Below, piece by piece: positions 15,511 to 24,120 of a stretch of 64,000 bases of DNA. Under the pieces are notes generated by a model. It saw only the letters and a list, made by a program, of their open reading frames with translations, made no database searches and was not told the DNA's origin. Origin of the DNA: Candidatus Rokuibacteriota bacterium (GTDB taxonomy: Bacteria; Methylomirabilota; Methylomirabilia; Rokubacteriales; CSP1-6); the NCBI GenBank assembly GCA_003221695.1, contig QHSX01000064.1:62001-126000 (forward strand), given 5' to 3'. Position numbers and translations under genes: made by a program. Within the stretch, counting starts at the first letter, position 1. Every line of letters starts with the position of its first letter.

Positions 15511-16503
15511 TCAGGGCTGGGGCGGGCCGAAGCGCAGGTTCACGGGGTGCTGGCCCTGGCGAGAGTCGATCACGAACTTCCTGACCCTGGGCAGGATCTT
15601 CTCCACCGCCTCGAGGTAGAGCCGGCTCCGAGTGATGTCCGGCGCCTTGCGGTACTCGACCAGCAGCTCGAGAAAGCGCGTGGTGTTGCCGATCGCCTCC
15701 GCGACCCGCTGCTCCTTGTAGCTCTGGGCGGCCAGGACCATCGAGCGCGCCTCGCCGCGCGCCTTGGGCAAGAGCGTGTTGGCGTAGGACCGGGAGTCGT
15801 TGATCTTCTTCTCCCGGTCGGCGCCGGCGTTGGCGACGTCCTGGAAGGCCCGGGCCACCGAGCCGTCCAAGGCGATCGTCATGATAGTGGCCGAGGTGAG
15901 GAGGACGCCGCTGCCGTAGCGGTCGAGGATCTCCTGCGTCCGGACCTTGACACGCTCCTGGACGGCGAGCCGCCCCGTCGTGAGCACCTCGTCCACCGGC
16001 ATGCCGACCACGGTCTCGGTGAGCACGCTCTCGGCAACGCTTCCGATGAGCGCCTGCGGGCTCTCGACGTCGAAGAGGAACGCGGCGGGGTTGCGGATGA
16101 CGTACTGGAGCGTCATAGCCACGCTGATGATGTTGGTATCGCCGGTGAGCACCTCCATCCCGCTGACGGTCGGCGCCTCACCCTCCGGGAGGTCGAAGCC
16201 GACGCCGGTCTTCATGACCGTGGTGGTCTTCAGCACGTCGACGCGGTCGACCGGCCACGGCAAGCGGTAGTGGATGCCGGGGCCGAGCCGGGCGGTCACC
16301 CGCCCGAACCGGCGGACGACCGCCTGCTCGTCGGCGGCGACGGTGAAGACGCCCGAGCCGAGGTAGATCGCGACCGCGACGAGGACGAGCGGTGCGATCC
16401 AGCGCCGGCCGCGGCCGCCGGCGAGGCGGCGCCGTAGCGCCTCGGCGATTCCGGGCCTGGCCGCGCCAGCGACTGCCTCGACGTCGTCGGTCTCGAGCCG
16501 CAT
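15511..16503 (-). CDS. hflK: HflK-type SPFH membrane protein
   Basis: A 330-residue SPFH/prohibitin-domain protein of HflK type: a cytoplasmic N-tail, one membrane span (WIAPLVLVAVAIYLGSGVFTV, about 35-55), then the SPFH domain beginning VAADEQAVVRRFGRVTA and GPGIHYRLPWPVDRVDV, and a long coiled region (REKKINDSRSYANTLLPKA). HflK and HflC together form a large periplasmic cage that restrains FtsH. It lies 3 bases after hflC and ends the gene cluster. A second HflK domain is found in the fused permease upstream, so the cell has at least two HflK versions. Confidence 0.9.
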   Translation of the reverse strand: MRLETDDVEAVAGAARPGIAEALRRRLAGGRGRRWIAPLVLVAVAIYLGSGVFTVAADEQAVVRRFGRVTARLGPGIHYRLPWPVDRVDVLKTTTVMKTGVGFDLPEGEAPTVSGMEVLTGDTNIISVAMTLQYVIRNPAAFLFDVESPQALIGSVAESVLTETVVGMPVDEVLTTGRLAVQERVKVRTQEILDRYGSGVLLTSATIMTIALDGSVARAFQDVANAGADREKKINDSRSYANTLLPKARGEARSMVLAAQSYKEQRVAEAIGNTTRFLELLVEYRKAPDITRSRLYLEAVEKILPRVRKFVIDSRQGQHPVNLRFGPPQP

Positions 16504-16506
16504 CGG

Positions 16507-17403
16507 CTACCGTGCCGCGCCGGGCGGGCGCTCGTCCTTCAGGACTCGCAGGACGTCGGCGTCAGCGGGCAGGAAGAGGGTCGTGTTGCTGTCGAGGATC
16601 TTCTCGTAGGCCTGGAGCGTGCGCAGGAACTTGTAGAACTGCCGGTTCCGGCCGAAGGCCTCCCCATAGATCCGCATGGCCTGGGCGTCGCCCTCGGCCC
16701 GGGTCCGCTCGGCTTCCCGGTAGGCCTCGGCCGTGATGCGGGCCTTCTCGCGCTCGGCCTCGCCCACGATCTTCTTCGACTCCCGCTCGCCCTCGGAACG
16801 GAAGCTCATCGCGATCTTGCCTCGCTCGGCCTGCATTCGGGCGAAGACGTTCGCACGGTTCTGCTCCGGCAGATTCAGCTGGCGGAGCCGGACGTCGACG
16901 ATGTCGGCGCCGTATGCGGCTTGGGCGGCGGCACGAGCTTCGGCGAGGATCTCCCCACTCACCCGCTCGAGCCCGGCCCGCCGAGGGTCGAGCGAAATCG
17001 GCGCGGTTGACGAGTGGCGGCCGAGCACACCACCGATGCTGGCCAGGACGAGATCGGCCAGCCTGCGCTCGGCGGCGGCGCGCTCGCCGACGGTCGCGAG
17101 GTACCGCACGGGGTCGACGATCCTCCACGTCACCAGACTGTGGACGATCAGGTTCTTCTTGTCCTCGCTCAGGTACTCGGCGGTCACGGGCTTGAAGGTC
17201 AGCAGCCGGCGGTCGAGCCGCGTCACGCGGTCGATCGGGAAGGGGAGCTTGAGGACGAGGCCGGGCTCGGTCACGACCCGCACGACTCGCCCGAAGCGCG
17301 TGACGACGCCGTACTCCGTGACGTCGACGACGGCGACGCAGGCGGACAGGGCGAGGGCCAGGAGCGCCGTCCCGAGCGCCGCGGCGACCGCGCGGGGGAT
17401 CAC
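16507..17403 (-). CDS. hflC: HflC-type SPFH membrane protein
   Basis: 298 residues. One N-terminal membrane span with a Cys (LALALSACVAVVDV) is followed by the SPFH domain (VTEYGVVTRFGRVVRVVTEPGLVLKLPFPIDRV) and the HflC hallmark near the end: MQAERGKIAMSFRSEGE, then a coiled stretch (KKIVGEAEREKARI) and EAFGRNRQFYKFLRTLQAYEKIL. It pairs with HflK to modulate FtsH proteolysis. The start is GTG, overlapping the permease-HflK stop by 4 bases, so the three genes 19544-15511 are one translationally coupled unit. Confidence 0.9.
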   Translation of the reverse strand: MIPRAVAAALGTALLALALSACVAVVDVTEYGVVTRFGRVVRVVTEPGLVLKLPFPIDRVTRLDRRLLTFKPVTAEYLSEDKKNLIVHSLVTWRIVDPVRYLATVGERAAAERRLADLVLASIGGVLGRHSSTAPISLDPRRAGLERVSGEILAEARAAAQAAYGADIVDVRLRQLNLPEQNRANVFARMQAERGKIAMSFRSEGERESKKIVGEAEREKARITAEAYREAERTRAEGDAQAMRIYGEAFGRNRQFYKFLRTLQAYEKILDSNTTLFLPADADVLRVLKDERPPGAAR

Positions 17404-19544
17404 GGCGCCTTCTTCCCCGCGAACGGTTGCAGGAGCCAGAGGTCGAACTCCTTGACGTCCCTGCCCACCGGCCGGAGGATCTTCTGGGCCGGCGGGAGCG
17501 CTTCCTCGAGGGTCTCGAGGTGGAGGCGAAAGCGGGTCACGTCGGGGGCCCGCCGGTATTCTTTCTCGCGCAGGCTGAAGGCCAGCGCGTCACCCTCCGC
17601 CTCGAGGATCTTCTGCTCCCTGAAGGCGAGCGCCGACTGCACCATCGCGGCCGCGTCGCCCTCGGCGAGGTTCACCGCCTCGCTGGCGAATGCGGAGGCC
17701 CGGTCGATGATGTGGGCCTTGTCCTCCTGGGCGCTCGCCACGTCGCGGAACGCGCCGTGGACCTCCTCAGGGGCGTGGACGCTGAGCAGGCTCACCGCGA
17801 CCATGTGTACGCCGACGCGGTAGGCGTCGAGCAGGGCCTGGGCGTCGCGAAGCACCCGGGCCTCGATGGCGCCGCGCTCGGTGGAGTAGACCCCGTCCAC
17901 CTTCATGGTGGCGACGGTCGCCCGGAGGGCGGCCATCGTGACGTTGCGGACGACGGACTCCGGGTCCGCCACCGTGTAGGCGAAGGCCACCGGGTCCTGG
18001 ACGCGGTACTGAGCGGTGAACCCTATCTCGATGATGTTCTCGTCGCCGGTGAGCAGGAGCGCCTCGTCAGGGACGCGCTCCTTCTGGAACCAGAACCCCG
18101 TCGTGCCGGCCGGCGGCACGGGGAAACGGGGCCCGGCGAGCGTGAGGTCCCGCGCGAGCGCACGCTCGAGCGTGTCCCGTCGTGGCTCGGTCCTGAACCC
18201 GACCTCGATCCGCCGCACGAGGTCACGCTGGATCATGCGGTGCTCCCCGACCGGCCAGGGCCAACGGTAGTGGAGCCCGGGGCCCAACTCCGGGGCCACG
18301 ATCCTCCCAAAGCGGGTCGTCACCGCGACCTGACCGGGACCCACCGCGAAGAAGCCGCTGCCAAGGTAGAGAACCACGAGCGCCGCCGCGGCTGGCACCC
18401 CCAGCCGCCGGGCCGTGAGCCGGAAGCCGATGAGACCTGCGAGCCTGTCGGAGAGCCGCCCCCACTCCTCGGGGACCGGCGTGCGCCAGAGGCTCGAGAT
18501 CAGGAGGCCGGTCAGCACGACCGCAGCCGCGATCTTGACCGGCTCGGGCACGAACCCGCCGGCCTTGCCGAAGGTGGCCGCCGGGTTCACTTCCCACCGC
18601 GCGTAGATCCAGTTGAGGGCGTAGCCGGCGAGCAGGCTCACGACGGCGATGGAGGCGAGGTAGATGGCGACCACGCGGCGGCCGAGAAACTTGAGGAGCA
18701 CGACGATGGTGCCGACGTTGGTGGCGGGGCCCGAGAGGAGGAACACGAGCGCCGCCCCCGGGTTCAGCCCCTTGAGAACCAGCGCGGCCGCGATCGGTGT
18801 GGAGGCGGAGGCGCAGGTGTAGATCGGGATGCCGATCAGGAGCATCGCGAGCATCGTCGAGAACCCGCCGCCCAAATAGCGCTCGATGAGCGAGGCGGGT
18901 AGGAGCACGGCCACGATGGCCGCCAGCACGATGCCCAACACGAGCCAGTGCGCCATCTCGTCGAGGAGATCCCGGAAGGCGTACGTGAAGACCCGCCGCA
19001 GGCGCGCGGCGTGCTGCCGGGGCGAGGCCTCGGCACCTCCGCGTGGTAGGTGGACGTCGGGGCCGAGCTCGGCGCCAGGGGCCGCCTCCGCCGCGGGTGG
19101 CCCTCCCGCCTCCGCCGCGGCGCCGTGCGGGACGCCCCACAGGTTGGTGGCGATGCCGGCCACGACCGCGGTCAGGAAGGCCGCGACCGGGCGGAACACG
19201 GTCATGATCGGGTCCAACAGGGCCCAGCTGAGCGCAATCGAGTCAACGCCCGTCTCGGGCGTCGAGATGAGGAAGGACACGGTGGCGCCCCGGGTGGCGC
19301 CCTGCCGCGCGAGCCCGAGCGCGGTGGGGAGCACCCCGCACGAGCAGAGGGGCAGGGGCGTCCCGATCGCGGACGCCCAGAGCACGGACCTGATCCGGCC
19401 GGCGCGGAAGAGCCGCATCAGCGTGCCCGCGGGCACGAGGACGGCGAGGCCGCCGGCGAGGACGAATCCCAGCAGGAGGTAGGCCGAGGCCTCCTGGAGG
19501 ATCGACCAGATCTCGAGGGCGACCTGCAGGAGGAACGCGATCAC
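17400..19544 (-). CDS. fusion protein: ArsP/SO_0444-type metal-efflux permease plus HflK SPFH domain
   Basis: 714 residues in one uninterrupted frame. About residues 1-370 form a permease of the ArsP_1/DUF318 type (SO_0444-like Cu/Zn efflux): two halves of four membrane spans, the metal motif GTPLPLCSCGVLP in the first and PIYTCASASTPIAAAL in the second, separated by a Gly/Ala/Glu-rich loop. About residues 385-714 are a complete HflK: span AAALVVLYLGSGFFAV, SPFH start VGPGQVAVTTRFGRI and coiled end EGDAAAMVQSALAFREQK. Its stop overlaps hflC. An SPFH scaffold tied to a metal exporter suggests organisation in membrane microdomains or coupling to FtsH quality control, which is inference. Confidence 0.88.
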   Translation of the reverse strand: MIAFLLQVALEIWSILQEASAYLLLGFVLAGGLAVLVPAGTLMRLFRAGRIRSVLWASAIGTPLPLCSCGVLPTALGLARQGATRGATVSFLISTPETGVDSIALSWALLDPIMTVFRPVAAFLTAVVAGIATNLWGVPHGAAAEAGGPPAAEAAPGAELGPDVHLPRGGAEASPRQHAARLRRVFTYAFRDLLDEMAHWLVLGIVLAAIVAVLLPASLIERYLGGGFSTMLAMLLIGIPIYTCASASTPIAAALVLKGLNPGAALVFLLSGPATNVGTIVVLLKFLGRRVVAIYLASIAVVSLLAGYALNWIYARWEVNPAATFGKAGGFVPEPVKIAAAVVLTGLLISSLWRTPVPEEWGRLSDRLAGLIGFRLTARRLGVPAAAALVVLYLGSGFFAVGPGQVAVTTRFGRIVAPELGPGLHYRWPWPVGEHRMIQRDLVRRIEVGFRTEPRRDTLERALARDLTLAGPRFPVPPAGTTGFWFQKERVPDEALLLTGDENIIEIGFTAQYRVQDPVAFAYTVADPESVVRNVTMAALRATVATMKVDGVYSTERGAIEARVLRDAQALLDAYRVGVHMVAVSLLSVHAPEEVHGAFRDVASAQEDKAHIIDRASAFASEAVNLAEGDAAAMVQSALAFREQKILEAEGDALAFSLREKEYRRAPDVTRFRLHLETLEEALPPAQKILRPVGRDVKEFDLWLLQPFAGKKAP

Positions 19545-19568
19545 GCCGTGATTCTCCGCGGGGGTCGC

Positions 19569-19607
19569 GGGTCGGGACCCGGCCGGCTCACGACCGGGCC
19601 CCGACCC
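19569..19607. terminator. strong hairpin between the amidase and permease-HflK genes
   Basis: GGGTCGGG ... CCCGACCC with inner CCCGG/CCGGG pairs around a short loop. No T run follows. It probably ends the acetamidase-like transcript from the right. Confidence 0.5.
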
Positions 19608-19634
19608 ACCAACGACGGTGCGATTCGGCTCACC

Positions 19635-20669
19635 CTATTTGGGCAGATACTTCTTGTCGAGGGCGCAGGCCACCGAGTACTGCGGGTCGACCACGTTGGC
19701 CACCTTGATCACGGCCTGCTGGCCGAGGAGCTGGTAGGCCTCCGTCTTGTCGTAGCCGTGGTCGGTCGCGAGCCAGTCGATCAGGTCCGAGCAGGCCAGC
19801 CTGAGCGCGTCCATGAGCGGGCGAGTGCTGCCGATCGACATGATGTACCGGTCATTCTCGAGCCGGGGCCAGTTGATCTTCTTGCCCTTGATGACCTCCA
19901 CCGTGAACTGGACGTCGAACGAGGTCTCGACGGCGGCGCCCATGATCTCGCCGTCGCCCTGGGCGGCGTGGCCGTCGCCGAGCATGAAGAGGGCCCCGCG
20001 CTCGAAGACCGGGAACCACATGGTGACGCCCTGCACTACCTCGTTGAAGTCCATGTTGGCGCCGTGGGTGCCCGGCACGAGAGAGCTGATGCACTCCTTG
20101 CCGTACGGCGCCGTGCCGATCGTGCCGAAGAAGGGCCGGAGCGGAATCTCGACCTTGCCGATCTTGCTCTTGGGCATGGGGAGCGTGCCGACCATGCGCC
20201 GCGCGTCGAGCTGCCACACGAAGAGCGTGTCCTGCACGGGTGGCGTGATCATCATCGTCTTGTACTCGGGCGCGAGCGCGCCGAAGTACGGGATGGCCCC
20301 GCCCCAGCCCCATTCGCGGTTGAGGCTGATGCGGTCGATCTTCACCTTGAGCGTGTCGCCGGGCTCCGCGCCCTCGACGTAGAACGGCCCCGTCTGAGGA
20401 TTGACACGGGACAGGTCGAGGTTGCCGGCGGCGATCGTCTTATCGGTCGGCTTGAAGGCGTCGTTGGACGCGTCCCGGGTCTTGGTGATGACGGTGTCGC
20501 CGGAGGCGATGCGCATCGCCGGCGGGTGAGAGAAGCAGTACGTGTAGTAGACGACTTGGGGGTCGTACCGGACCGTCTTCGCGGATGCCGGCACCGCGAG
20601 CATCAGCACGAGGACGGCGAGGGCGAAGCACCGGACAGCCAGACCGATTCGGCTACGCGTGCGGCACAT
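19635..20669 (-). CDS. exported acetamidase/formamidase-family protein
   Basis: 344 residues with a signal peptide (FALAVLVLMLAVPASA) and an FmdA/AmdA-type fold: VEGAEPGDTLKVKIDRI, WGWGGAIPYFG, TMMITPP, GKECISSLVPGTHGANMDF and MLGDGHAAQGDGEIMGAAVE. The GDGHAAQGDGE segment is the conserved active-site region of the family, which hydrolyses short amides to ammonia and an acid. Most members are cytoplasmic, so the signal peptide is notable. ATG 20669 is chosen for its AAAGGAG site. A longer reading from 20765 lacks one and would bury the signal peptide. It is placed between two SPFH genes on the same strand. Confidence 0.85.
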   Translation of the reverse strand: MCRTRSRIGLAVRCFALAVLVLMLAVPASAKTVRYDPQVVYYTYCFSHPPAMRIASGDTVITKTRDASNDAFKPTDKTIAAGNLDLSRVNPQTGPFYVEGAEPGDTLKVKIDRISLNREWGWGGAIPYFGALAPEYKTMMITPPVQDTLFVWQLDARRMVGTLPMPKSKIGKVEIPLRPFFGTIGTAPYGKECISSLVPGTHGANMDFNEVVQGVTMWFPVFERGALFMLGDGHAAQGDGEIMGAAVETSFDVQFTVEVIKGKKINWPRLENDRYIMSIGSTRPLMDALRLACSDLIDWLATDHGYDKTEAYQLLGQQAVIKVANVVDPQYSVACALDKKYLPK

Positions 20670-20761
20670 GGTCGCTCCTTTCAGGGTCGCGCGGGACATC
20701 GTTGGCCCACTGCTTCCTGGAACTCTCTCACCCCCTTTTCGTCCGTGCGGCCGGGCGCCGT

Positions 20762-21676
20762 TCACTCCTCGGGGAAGCGGAAGCGGCTGTCCAGCAGCAG
20801 CCGGAAGAGGTCGGCGTCCACGGGCAGCACGAGCGTCGTCTCCTTGTCGATGGATTTCTTGACGGCCTCCGAGCCGCGGACGAACCGGTAGAACCCAGGC
20901 GCGCGATTCAGGCTGTCGGCGTAGATCCTGGCCGCCCGCGCCTCGCCCTCGCCCTTGGCCTTCTGCGAGAGCTTGTAGGCCTCGGCGAGGATGGAGCTCT
21001 TCGTCTTCTCGGCGGCGGCCCGGATCTTGAGTCCCTCCTCCTCGCCCTCGGAGCGGTACCTCATGCTCACCTGGGTCCGCTCGGACTTCATGCGCGAGAA
21101 CACGGCCACCCGGTTCACCTCGGGATAGTCGAGGCGGCGGAGCTGCACGTCCACCACGTCGATCCCGTAGTCGCGTCCGGCGACCGTGCGGACCTGGCGC
21201 GCGACCTCCGCCAGGATCGCCTCAGCCCGGTACTCGCCCGGCACGACCGAGACAAACGCGCCGAGCGGCGCCCTGCCCAGGGCGGCCCCCAGCTCGGCGA
21301 ACAGGACGTCGCTCAGGCGCGACTCGGCGCCGCTCCGGTCGAAGACCGTCTGCATGAAGCGGCGAGCGTCCTTGATGCGCCAGACGATGACGCCGGAGGC
21401 GACCACGTTCCGCTTGCCCAGCGTCAGGAACTCGCTCGGCGGCGGCACGAGGACGAAGAGGCGGCGGTCGAAGGCGGTCACGCTCTGGGCCGGGTACGGG
21501 TACTTGAGGTGGAGCCCGGGGGTGGTGACCACGCGGACGGGGTTGCCGAACTGGGTCACGACGGCGACCTGGTCCGCGGCAACGGTGAACACCGAGAGCG
21601 CCGCGCCGCCCAGGGTGAGCGCGACCAGCGCGGCGAGCGCGAGGAGCTTCACGCTTGGCCGGGCCTCTGGAGCCAT
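20762..21676 (-). CDS. second HflC-like SPFH protein
   Basis: 304 residues, HflC-type: an N-terminal span (LLALAALVALTLGGAALSVFTV), then AADQVAVVTQFGNPVRVVTTPGLHLKYPYPAQSV, FSRMKSERTQVSMRYRSEGEEE and the end DSLNRAPGFYRFVRGSEAVKK. It resembles the other HflC in order but differs throughout, so it is a separate paralogue rather than a recent copy. It is first on this strand, 92 bases before the amidase gene. It could pair with the HflK half of the fused permease to give a second HflK/C-type complex, which is inference. Confidence 0.88.
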   Translation of the reverse strand: MAPEARPSVKLLALAALVALTLGGAALSVFTVAADQVAVVTQFGNPVRVVTTPGLHLKYPYPAQSVTAFDRRLFVLVPPPSEFLTLGKRNVVASGVIVWRIKDARRFMQTVFDRSGAESRLSDVLFAELGAALGRAPLGAFVSVVPGEYRAEAILAEVARQVRTVAGRDYGIDVVDVQLRRLDYPEVNRVAVFSRMKSERTQVSMRYRSEGEEEGLKIRAAAEKTKSSILAEAYKLSQKAKGEGEARAARIYADSLNRAPGFYRFVRGSEAVKKSIDKETTLVLPVDADLFRLLLDSRFRFPEE

Positions 21677-21969
21677 AGGACGACGGGATGGTAAGCGCCT
21701 CGCTCTCCGGAATCAAGGCCCGCCCCACTCCCGAGCATGGCGGAGTGACATGGCTGACATGGCGATCGGACATCCTGGCCCGACACGCGCTAACGTGATT
21801 CCAGGAAGAACTCGGGAAACAAACACTTACGCGCCATCCCGACTTGGTATCAGGATTGCGATGTGCTCCCCCGGTGCACGACGCGCAGAAGACGGACTCC
21901 TTGCAGGACCCCGCGAAGCTCGCCCGCCCGGCGTCGCCCGCCGGCTTTGCTCCGCGCTATACTGCCAAC

Positions 21970-22389
21970 GTGACCAACAACGTGACCAAGCGGATCTTGA
22001 TCGTCGACGACGAACGTACGGTCGTCGAGATGCTGACGGAGTTCTTCAAGCAGTTCCAGCACGGACACGCCTACGAGGTCGCCGTCGCGCGCGACGGCGC
22101 CGACGCGACGATCGTGCTCCTGCGCGGGAAGTACGATCTCATCGTCCTCGACATGCACATGCCCCGGATGAGCGGGCTCGAGCTCCTCAGGCAGATCCGC
22201 GGCCTCGGCGTCAAGGTCCCGGTCATCATGATCACCGGCAACCAGGACGTCCGGGCCGCCGCCGAGGCACTGAGCGGCGGCGTCTTCGCGTATGTGCCCA
22301 AGCCGTTCGACTTCAAGCACCTCGACCACCTCGTGGCCCTCGCCCTCGAAACCTCGCAACCCGCAGCAGGTGACAAGCCCGCCTCCTGA
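21970..22389 (+). CDS. single-domain response regulator (receiver only)
   Basis: A 139-residue CheY-like receiver without an output domain. The acidic pair is in ILIVDDERTV, the phosphorylated Asp in DLIVLDMHMPRMSG, the Thr of the switch in VIMITGNQ, and the conserved Lys in YVPKPFDFKHL. GTG 21970 is preferred over an ATG far upstream because it directly precedes the domain; GTG 21982 is also possible. No histidine kinase is adjacent. The 3' end overlaps the next gene by 20 bases. Confidence 0.85.
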   Translation: MTNNVTKRILIVDDERTVVEMLTEFFKQFQHGHAYEVAVARDGADATIVLLRGKYDLIVLDMHMPRMSGLELLRQIRGLGVKVPVIMITGNQDVRAAAEALSGGVFAYVPKPFDFKHLDHLVALALETSQPAAGDKPAS

Positions 22390-23269
22390 CGAACCCCGCC
22401 GCGCGCGCTACGTCGTGATCGGCGCCGCCGGCCAGCTCGGGTTCGATCTCGTCAGGACGTTCGACCGCCCCGGGGAGGTCGTCGCCCTCACCCGTCGCGA
22501 GCTCGACGTCCTCGATGCCGGTCGTGTCCGCGCGGTCCTGGCGGACCTCCGACCGACGTGCGTCGTCAACACCGCGGCGTACAACCGCGTGGATCAGGCC
22601 GAGGACGACCGGGAGAGCGCCTTCGCCCTGAACGCCCGCGCGGTGGAAGCACTCGCCGCGACCTGCCAGGCCCTGGGCGCCACGTTCGTCCACTTCTCCA
22701 CCGACTACGTGTTCGACGGCCGCCGATCCGCGCCTTACCGGGAGTCCGACGCGGCGAACCCGCTCAACGTCTACGGCGAGTCGAAGCTCGAGGGCGAGCG
22801 GCTCGCGCTCGCGCGGTGCGAGCGGGTCGTCATCTTCCGCGTCGCCGGTCTGTTCGGCCTGGCCAAGAGCTCGGGCAAGGGCGGGACGAACTTCGTCGAG
22901 ACCATGCTCCGCCTGGCGCGTCGGGGCGAGCCGATCCGCGTCGTCGCCGACCAGGTGCTCGGCCCGAGCTACACGCGTGACCTCGCGCTGAAGATCTGGC
23001 GGGTGCTCCCGCGGGCGGCTCACCCGATCTACCACCTCACCAACGCTGGCCAGACGAGCTGGCACGGCGTCGCCCGGCGCGTCTTCGAGCTGGCGGGCGT
23101 CGCGGCGGAGGTCGTTCCGGTGACGTCGGCGGAGTTCGGGGCGCGCGCGCGGCGCCCGGCGTACTCCGTCCTGGCCCACGCGAACCTCGCGGTGCTCGGC
23201 GAGGACGACCTCCGCCCGTGGGACGCGGCCCTCGCCGCCTACGTCGCGGAGCGCGCGCCGTCCGCGTAG
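22370..23269 (+). CDS. rmlD: RmlD-type dTDP-4-dehydrorhamnose reductase
   Basis: A 299-residue extended SDR enzyme. The NAD(P)-binding motif is GAAGQLG (about residues 16-22), the active-site triplet is seen as FSTDYVFDG and YGESKLEGE (Tyr-x-x-x-Lys), and NTAAYNRVDQAEDDRESAFALNA is characteristic of RmlD. It catalyses the last step of dTDP-L-rhamnose synthesis for cell-surface polysaccharides. GTG 22370 is inside the end of the response-regulator gene. Other rhamnose-pathway genes are not nearby. It ends 31 bases inside the convergent neighbour. Confidence 0.88.
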   Translation: MTSPPPDEPRRARYVVIGAAGQLGFDLVRTFDRPGEVVALTRRELDVLDAGRVRAVLADLRPTCVVNTAAYNRVDQAEDDRESAFALNARAVEALAATCQALGATFVHFSTDYVFDGRRSAPYRESDAANPLNVYGESKLEGERLALARCERVVIFRVAGLFGLAKSSGKGGTNFVETMLRLARRGEPIRVVADQVLGPSYTRDLALKIWRVLPRAAHPIYHLTNAGQTSWHGVARRVFELAGVAAEVVPVTSAEFGARARRPAYSVLAHANLAVLGEDDLRPWDAALAAYVAERAPSA

Positions 23270-24120
23270 CGCTCGGCCAGGGCGAGCTGCGCGTTCACGC
23301 CGATCAGCTCGTTGAAGTCGCGGAACGGCATGTAGCGGTCCTTGAGCGCCTGCACGTCGTCGCGCGCCTTCGCCGCGGTGAGGAAGTCACGCATCGCCTG
23401 AACCGCCACGAGGAGCGTGTCCACCGGCAGCAGCACGATCGCGAAGCCGAGCTCCCGGAGCCGCGCGAAGGGCAGGAGCGGCGAGCGGCCGCCGGGCGCG
23501 TAGTTGTAGAGGAGCGGCGTGTCGAAGGCCCGCGCGACGCGCTCGACCTGCGCCTGGTCGCGTGGCGCCTCGATGAAGAGCACGTCCGCGCCGGCCTTGG
23601 CCGCGGCCTCGCCGCGGCGGAGCGCCTCGTCGAGGTCCACGGCCGAGATCGCGTCCGTGCGCGCGATGACGAGCAGGTCGGGGTCCGTCCGCGCCTCGAC
23701 CGCCGCGCGGATCTTGCCCGCGAACTCCGCGCGCGGGATGACCTGGTGGCCGGCGAGGTGGCCGCAGCGCTTGGGCGTGACCTGGTCCTCGATGTGGAGC
23801 GCGGCGACGCCGGCCGCCTCGTACATCTGGACCGTGCGGCGGACGTTGAGCGCGTTGCCGTAGCCCGTATCCGCGTCGGCGATCAGGGGGACGTCGAGGA
23901 CCGCGACGAGGTTCCGCGCGTGGTCGACCATCTCGGCGAGCCCGGCGAAGCCGAGGTCGGGGAGACCGAGCCGCGACGCCGAGGTGCCATAGCCGGTCAT
24001 GTAGACGGCGGGAAAGCCCGCCTGCTGCACGAGCTTCGCGGAGATCCCGTCGTAAGCGCCGGGCACGATGAGCCCCTGCTTCGCCTCGACGAGTGTGCGG
24101 AGGGTGCGACGACGTGTCAT
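23239..24120 (-). CDS. isocitrate lyase/PEP mutase-superfamily enzyme (oxaloacetate decarboxylase or methylisocitrate lyase-like)
   Basis: 293 residues. Typical features are GAYDGISAKLVQQAGFPAVYMTGYG, the metal-binding DADTGYGNALNVRRTV, the flexible loop HIEDQVTPKRCGH and ARTDAIS. The KRCGH loop carries the catalytic Cys of the superfamily. Members cleave or decarboxylate 2-oxo or hydroxy acids. The substrate (methylisocitrate, oxaloacetate, dimethylmalate) cannot be resolved here. ATG 24120 is set by AGAGGAGG. It overlaps the upstream M48 gene by 4 bases, so the two are coupled, and it converges with rmlD, overlapping it by 31 bases. Confidence 0.85.
   Translation of the reverse strand: MTRRRTLRTLVEAKQGLIVPGAYDGISAKLVQQAGFPAVYMTGYGTSASRLGLPDLGFAGLAEMVDHARNLVAVLDVPLIADADTGYGNALNVRRTVQMYEAAGVAALHIEDQVTPKRCGHLAGHQVIPRAEFAGKIRAAVEARTDPDLLVIARTDAISAVDLDEALRRGEAAAKAGADVLFIEAPRDQAQVERVARAFDTPLLYNYAPGGRSPLLPFARLRELGFAIVLLPVDTLLVAVQAMRDFLTAAKARDDVQALKDRYMPFRDFNELIGVNAQLALAERYADGARSAT

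Noticed and set aside
15433-20891. Long rightward open frames opposite the HflK, HflC, permease and amidase genes
   Set aside because: They mirror high-GC coding genes on the minus strand, contain His/Arg/Asp-rich low-complexity stretches and show no family features.
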